Positions 61,067 through 64,000 of a stretch of DNA of 64,000 nt are shown in pieces. The translations under genes were made by a program, and so were the position numbers. The notes below the pieces were generated by a model. It searched no databases. It saw only the letters and a program-made list of their open reading frames with translations, and had not been told where the DNA came from. Source of the stretch: Desulfurococcus amylolyticus Z-533 (GTDB taxonomy: Archaea; Thermoproteota; Thermoprotei_A; Sulfolobales; Desulfurococcaceae); NCBI RefSeq assembly GCF_000513855.1, contig NZ_KI911318.1, positions 696,484 to 760,483 on the forward strand, read 5' to 3'. Position 1 is the first letter of the stretch, and the number at the start of each line of letters is the position of its first letter.

Positions 61067-64000
61067 ATGAGTGGAAACACAGAGTGGCTTTTACAGGGGG
61101 GTTATAAGCCCCGGGATGTCGAGGAAAAAGTACTTGGATTCTGGGAATCCATGAATATTTACAGGCTCGTTAAAAAGGAGAATGAGTCTCATACTAAGAG
61201 ATTCAATTTCATTGATGGCCCACCCTATCCCTCAGGTGAAATACCGCATATTGGCACAGCATGGAATAAGACGCTTAAGGATGCCGTATTAAGATACAAG
61301 AGGATGAAGGGTTTTAGAGTATATGACATACCCGGGTACGATTGCCATGGATTACCAATAGAGGTAAAAGTAGAGCAGAAACTCGGTGTAAGTGTTAAGA
61401 AGGAGATCGAGGAAAAGATAGGTGTCGAACGCTTCATAGAGGAGTGTAAGAGGCTTGCCCTCTCCAATGCTAAGGCTATGACTAAATGGTTTAAAGAACT
61501 CGGTGTCTTCATGGACTGGGATAATCCATACCTGACTCTGAGAGACAAGTATATCGAGGCAGAGTGGTGGCTCATAAAGAAAGCTCATGAAGCCGGACTT
61601 CTTGAAGAAGAATATAGGGTAGTGCATTGGTGCCCTAGGTGTTCGACAACCCTGGCGGAGTACGAGTTAGAATACCATGAACTAGAGGATCCAAGCATAT
61701 ATGTGAAGTTCAAAGTTGAGGGCAAGGAGAACGAGTACTTGGTGATTTGGACGACTACGCCATGGACTCTCCCAGCCAATACCTTCGTAATGATTCACCC
61801 TGATGAAGACTATGTAAAAGCCGTGGTTGGCGGAGAAACATGGATCCTAGCCAAGAAGAGACTTGAAGCAGTGATGCGTGAAGCCGGTGTAAAGGAATAC
61901 CAGGTCGTAGAGGAGGCGAAGGGGTATCAGTTGGTCGGGTTAAGATATAGCCACCCACTCACCGATATTGTGCCTCTACAGGAGAAGCTGAGGGAATACC
62001 ATGTAGTATTGCCGGCCCCGGAGTTCGTGACAATGTATGAGGGTACAGGGTTAGTGCATGCTGCGCCAGGTCATGGTTTCGAGGACTTCATTGTAGCTAG
62101 GAGGAATAATATCGAGTTTGTTGCAAGTCCGATCGATGATGAGGGCAGGTTTACTAGTGAGGCGGGTAAATATGCGGGTCTTCATGCTAGGGAAGCTAAT
62201 AACGTGATAATAGAGGATCTAAGGGCTAGAAACGCGCTTGTAAACGCGTCAACCATAGTGCACAAGTATCCTGTGTGCTGGAGGTGTAAGACACCAGTTG
62301 TCATGAGGGCTACGAGGCAATGGGTGATTAAAGTATCCAAGCTGAAGGAGAAGTTGAGAGAGGAAGTGAATGGTGTTAAATGGATCCCTGAGTGGGCTCG
62401 GAGCAGGATAGAATCCATGATTGATAACCTGCAGGACTGGTTGGTTTCAAGGCAGAGGTATTGGGGTACCCCGCTACCTATATGGGAATGTCCGAACAAG
62501 CATAGAATAGTTATCGGGAGCATCAGGGAGCTGCTAGAGTATGGTGGTGAGAAGCCAGAGGAGCTCCATAGACCATGGATTGATAAAGTAGTTTTAAAGT
62601 GTCCCTACTGTGGCTTAGAGATGCATCGCGTCCCAGACGTTATCGACGTGTGGCTTGATAGTGGTGTAGCATTTTACGCTGCTAAAGGACATCCAGGAAA
62701 CTTGAGTCTTGAAGATATAATACTAGACTTTATAGTAGAGGGACACGATCAGACCAGGGGATGGTTTTTCTCCCTGTTAAGGGCCGGTGTTCTAGGCTTT
62801 AACAAGTCTCCATATAAGATAGTGCTGGTCCATGGCTTCATGTTGGATGAGAAAGGTAGGGAGATGCATAAGAGCCTAGGGAATTATGTTGGCACGGATG
62901 AGGCAATCGCCAAGGTTGGGAGGGATCCGCTTAGACTATGGCTGGCTAGTAACACGATATGGGAGGATGCAAGGTTCTCGTGGAAGAGCTTGGAGGACGC
63001 CTTAAAGGATCTCTCAATACTGTGGAATGTAGCAGTATTTGCATACACCTACATGAGCTTGGACAGGTTTAACCCAGGAGAATACAGCCTAGAGAAAGTT
63101 GCCGGGTACTTGAGAATAGAGGATAAGTGGATACTTAGCAGGATAAACACGCTTATTAAGAAAGTCACGGAGCTGATGGATTCATATGAGCTATATATAG
63201 CCGTAAGGCTGATCAGAGAGTTCTTTATAGAAGATCTTAGCCACTGGTATATAAGGTTGATTAGGCCGCGTGTATGGGTCGAGGAAAACACCGGTGATAA
63301 ACTGGCAGCTTACGCGGTGTTATACTATGTGTTAGATAGGGTTGTAAGGCTATTAGCGCCATTCACCCCATTCATATCCGAGTATATTTATCAGGCGTTA
63401 ATGAAGCCTGTTTACGGAAAGCAATCAGTACATCTTCTTGAATTCCCAGAGACAGATTCAAGCTTAATAGATGAAGGGTTAGAGAAGGAGATGGATATAT
63501 TGAGGAAAATATATGAGACAGCTGGAGCAGCCAGGATGAAGCAGGGTATAAAGTTCCGTCAGCCAGTTAAGAGGCTCATAGTGTATACAGACCGGAAGGA
63601 AATAGTTGAAGCCGTATCTAGAAATATGGAGCTTGTAAAAGCCATCACGAATTCTAAGGAAGTGTTGGTCGAACCCCTCAGGCTCATGGGTGAAATAGTT
63701 AGGTATAAGGTTGAGCCAGTATACAAGAGTATTGGTCCAAGGTATAAGTCCCTCACTAAACAAGTATTGAGATACATTGAGGAGAACCAAGAGAGAATAG
63801 CCTTTGACATACTTAACAATGGTAAGCATGAGGCAGATGTAAACGGGTTGAGAATAATTTTAACAAAGGATGATGTAGTGATAACGCCCTACTACATCGA
63901 GGGGTATAGTGTAGAGGATGCCGAGTGGGGCAGTGTTGCGATCGACACAGTGTTAAGTGAGGGGGAGATAGCGGAGGGAATAGCCAGAGATCTCGTCAGG
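61067..64000 (+). CDS. ileS: Isoleucyl-tRNA synthetase (partial)
   Basis: 978 codons are open to the window edge. The ATG at 61067 follows GAGG. Class I motifs are the HIGH variant GEIPHIGTAWNKT (H61) and the KMSKS variant MHKSLGNY (about residue 600). The editing domain includes VIWTTTPWTLPANTFV, and zinc-type cysteines are in VHWCPRCSTTL-like and YPVCWRCKTP stretches. GYDCHGLPIEVKVEQ distinguishes IleRS from ValRS and LeuRS. The C-terminus lies outside. Confidence 0.93.
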   Translation, partial: MSGNTEWLLQGGYKPRDVEEKVLGFWESMNIYRLVKKENESHTKRFNFIDGPPYPSGEIPHIGTAWNKTLKDAVLRYKRMKGFRVYDIPGYDCHGLPIEVKVEQKLGVSVKKEIEEKIGVERFIEECKRLALSNAKAMTKWFKELGVFMDWDNPYLTLRDKYIEAEWWLIKKAHEAGLLEEEYRVVHWCPRCSTTLAEYELEYHELEDPSIYVKFKVEGKENEYLVIWTTTPWTLPANTFVMIHPDEDYVKAVVGGETWILAKKRLEAVMREAGVKEYQVVEEAKGYQLVGLRYSHPLTDIVPLQEKLREYHVVLPAPEFVTMYEGTGLVHAAPGHGFEDFIVARRNNIEFVASPIDDEGRFTSEAGKYAGLHAREANNVIIEDLRARNALVNASTIVHKYPVCWRCKTPVVMRATRQWVIKVSKLKEKLREEVNGVKWIPEWARSRIESMIDNLQDWLVSRQRYWGTPLPIWECPNKHRIVIGSIRELLEYGGEKPEELHRPWIDKVVLKCPYCGLEMHRVPDVIDVWLDSGVAFYAAKGHPGNLSLEDIILDFIVEGHDQTRGWFFSLLRAGVLGFNKSPYKIVLVHGFMLDEKGREMHKSLGNYVGTDEAIAKVGRDPLRLWLASNTIWEDARFSWKSLEDALKDLSILWNVAVFAYTYMSLDRFNPGEYSLEKVAGYLRIEDKWILSRINTLIKKVTELMDSYELYIAVRLIREFFIEDLSHWYIRLIRPRVWVEENTGDKLAAYAVLYYVLDRVVRLLAPFTPFISEYIYQALMKPVYGKQSVHLLEFPETDSSLIDEGLEKEMDILRKIYETAGAARMKQGIKFRQPVKRLIVYTDRKEIVEAVSRNMELVKAITNSKEVLVEPLRLMGEIVRYKVEPVYKSIGPRYKSLTKQVLRYIEENQERIAFDILNNGKHEADVNGLRIILTKDDVVITPYYIEGYSVEDAEWGSVAIDTVLSEGEIAEGIARDLVR

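Noticed and set aside
1-64000. CRISPR arrays, rRNA and tRNA genes
   Set aside because: No regularly spaced direct repeats, rRNA signatures or tRNA cloverleaf/TTCGA-type arms were found by eye; a tRNA scan would settle the latter.

Overview
The window looks like chromosome from a hyperthermophilic crenarchaeon, most likely a member of the Desulfurococcaceae. The evidence is the gene content: archaeal Trm-G10, GPN-loop GTPase, Nip7/Nop2-like pair, four-subunit 2-oxoacid:ferredoxin oxidoreductase, tungsten aldehyde:ferredoxin oxidoreductase with its radical-SAM partner, M42 peptidase, PRPP synthetase of archaeal type. It also shows frequent GTG/TTG starts with GGTG-type ribosome binding sites and many 1-15 nt gene overlaps. 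The genus is an inference; no rRNA or tRNA gene is visible.

1-11.1 kb: ordinary housekeeping genes (tRNA methylation, PRPP synthesis, radical SAM enzymes, GPN GTPase, HAD phosphatase, isoaspartyl peptidase, ROK sugar kinase, MetRS) ending in a small winged-helix regulator with an overlapping partner.

11.1-24.3 kb: an accessory island with low gene density. It holds ribbon-helix-helix and winged-helix regulators, several of them frameshifted, a GC-rich decayed block (13.0-14.1 kb), and a minus-strand glycosylation operon (GT4, methyltransferase, GT2, DUF2079-type membrane protein, EamA-like protein). In that operon one gene is frameshifted in a homopolymer, one is a pseudogene and one is a chimera with an epimerase N-terminus. 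There are also a decayed paralogue of a nearby membrane protein gene, and a compact DUF134 / Trp-rich / NifX-like / DGC-domain cluster. Remnants of tnpB C-termini and IS200/IS605-type right ends are scattered through it and reappear at 28-31 and 48 kb.

24.3-45.7 kb: membrane proteins (FUN14-like, DedA, small MscS, MFS), ThiL and a dual-specificity phosphatase, the gamma-delta-alpha-beta POR/VOR operon ending in a hydrogenase-maturation-type protease, two Na+-coupled transporters, the Nop2/Nip7-like pair, a phosphate transporter and an M42 peptidase. The SNF-family transporter is followed by an unlisted 33-residue single-TM protein that resembles bacterial MetS small subunits.

43.7-48 kb: aldehyde:ferredoxin oxidoreductase, a MoaD-like carrier that is split by a one-base frameshift next to a perfect 17-bp inverted repeat, a Cmo-like radical SAM protein and an unknown Cys-containing protein.

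48-54.3 kb: a MoxR/DUF4129/DUF4350/DUF58 membrane-associated operon.

54.3-58.1 kb: the most interesting block. A ferritin-like domain is fused to an encapsulin (HK97-fold) shell protein and followed by a separate ferritin-like protein, with a flavodiiron protein and a peroxiredoxin next to them. Together they suggest an iron-storing, oxygen/peroxide-defence nanocompartment. The window ends with an HD phosphohydrolase, a dolichyl-phosphate-sugar synthase-like GT2 and a partial IleRS.
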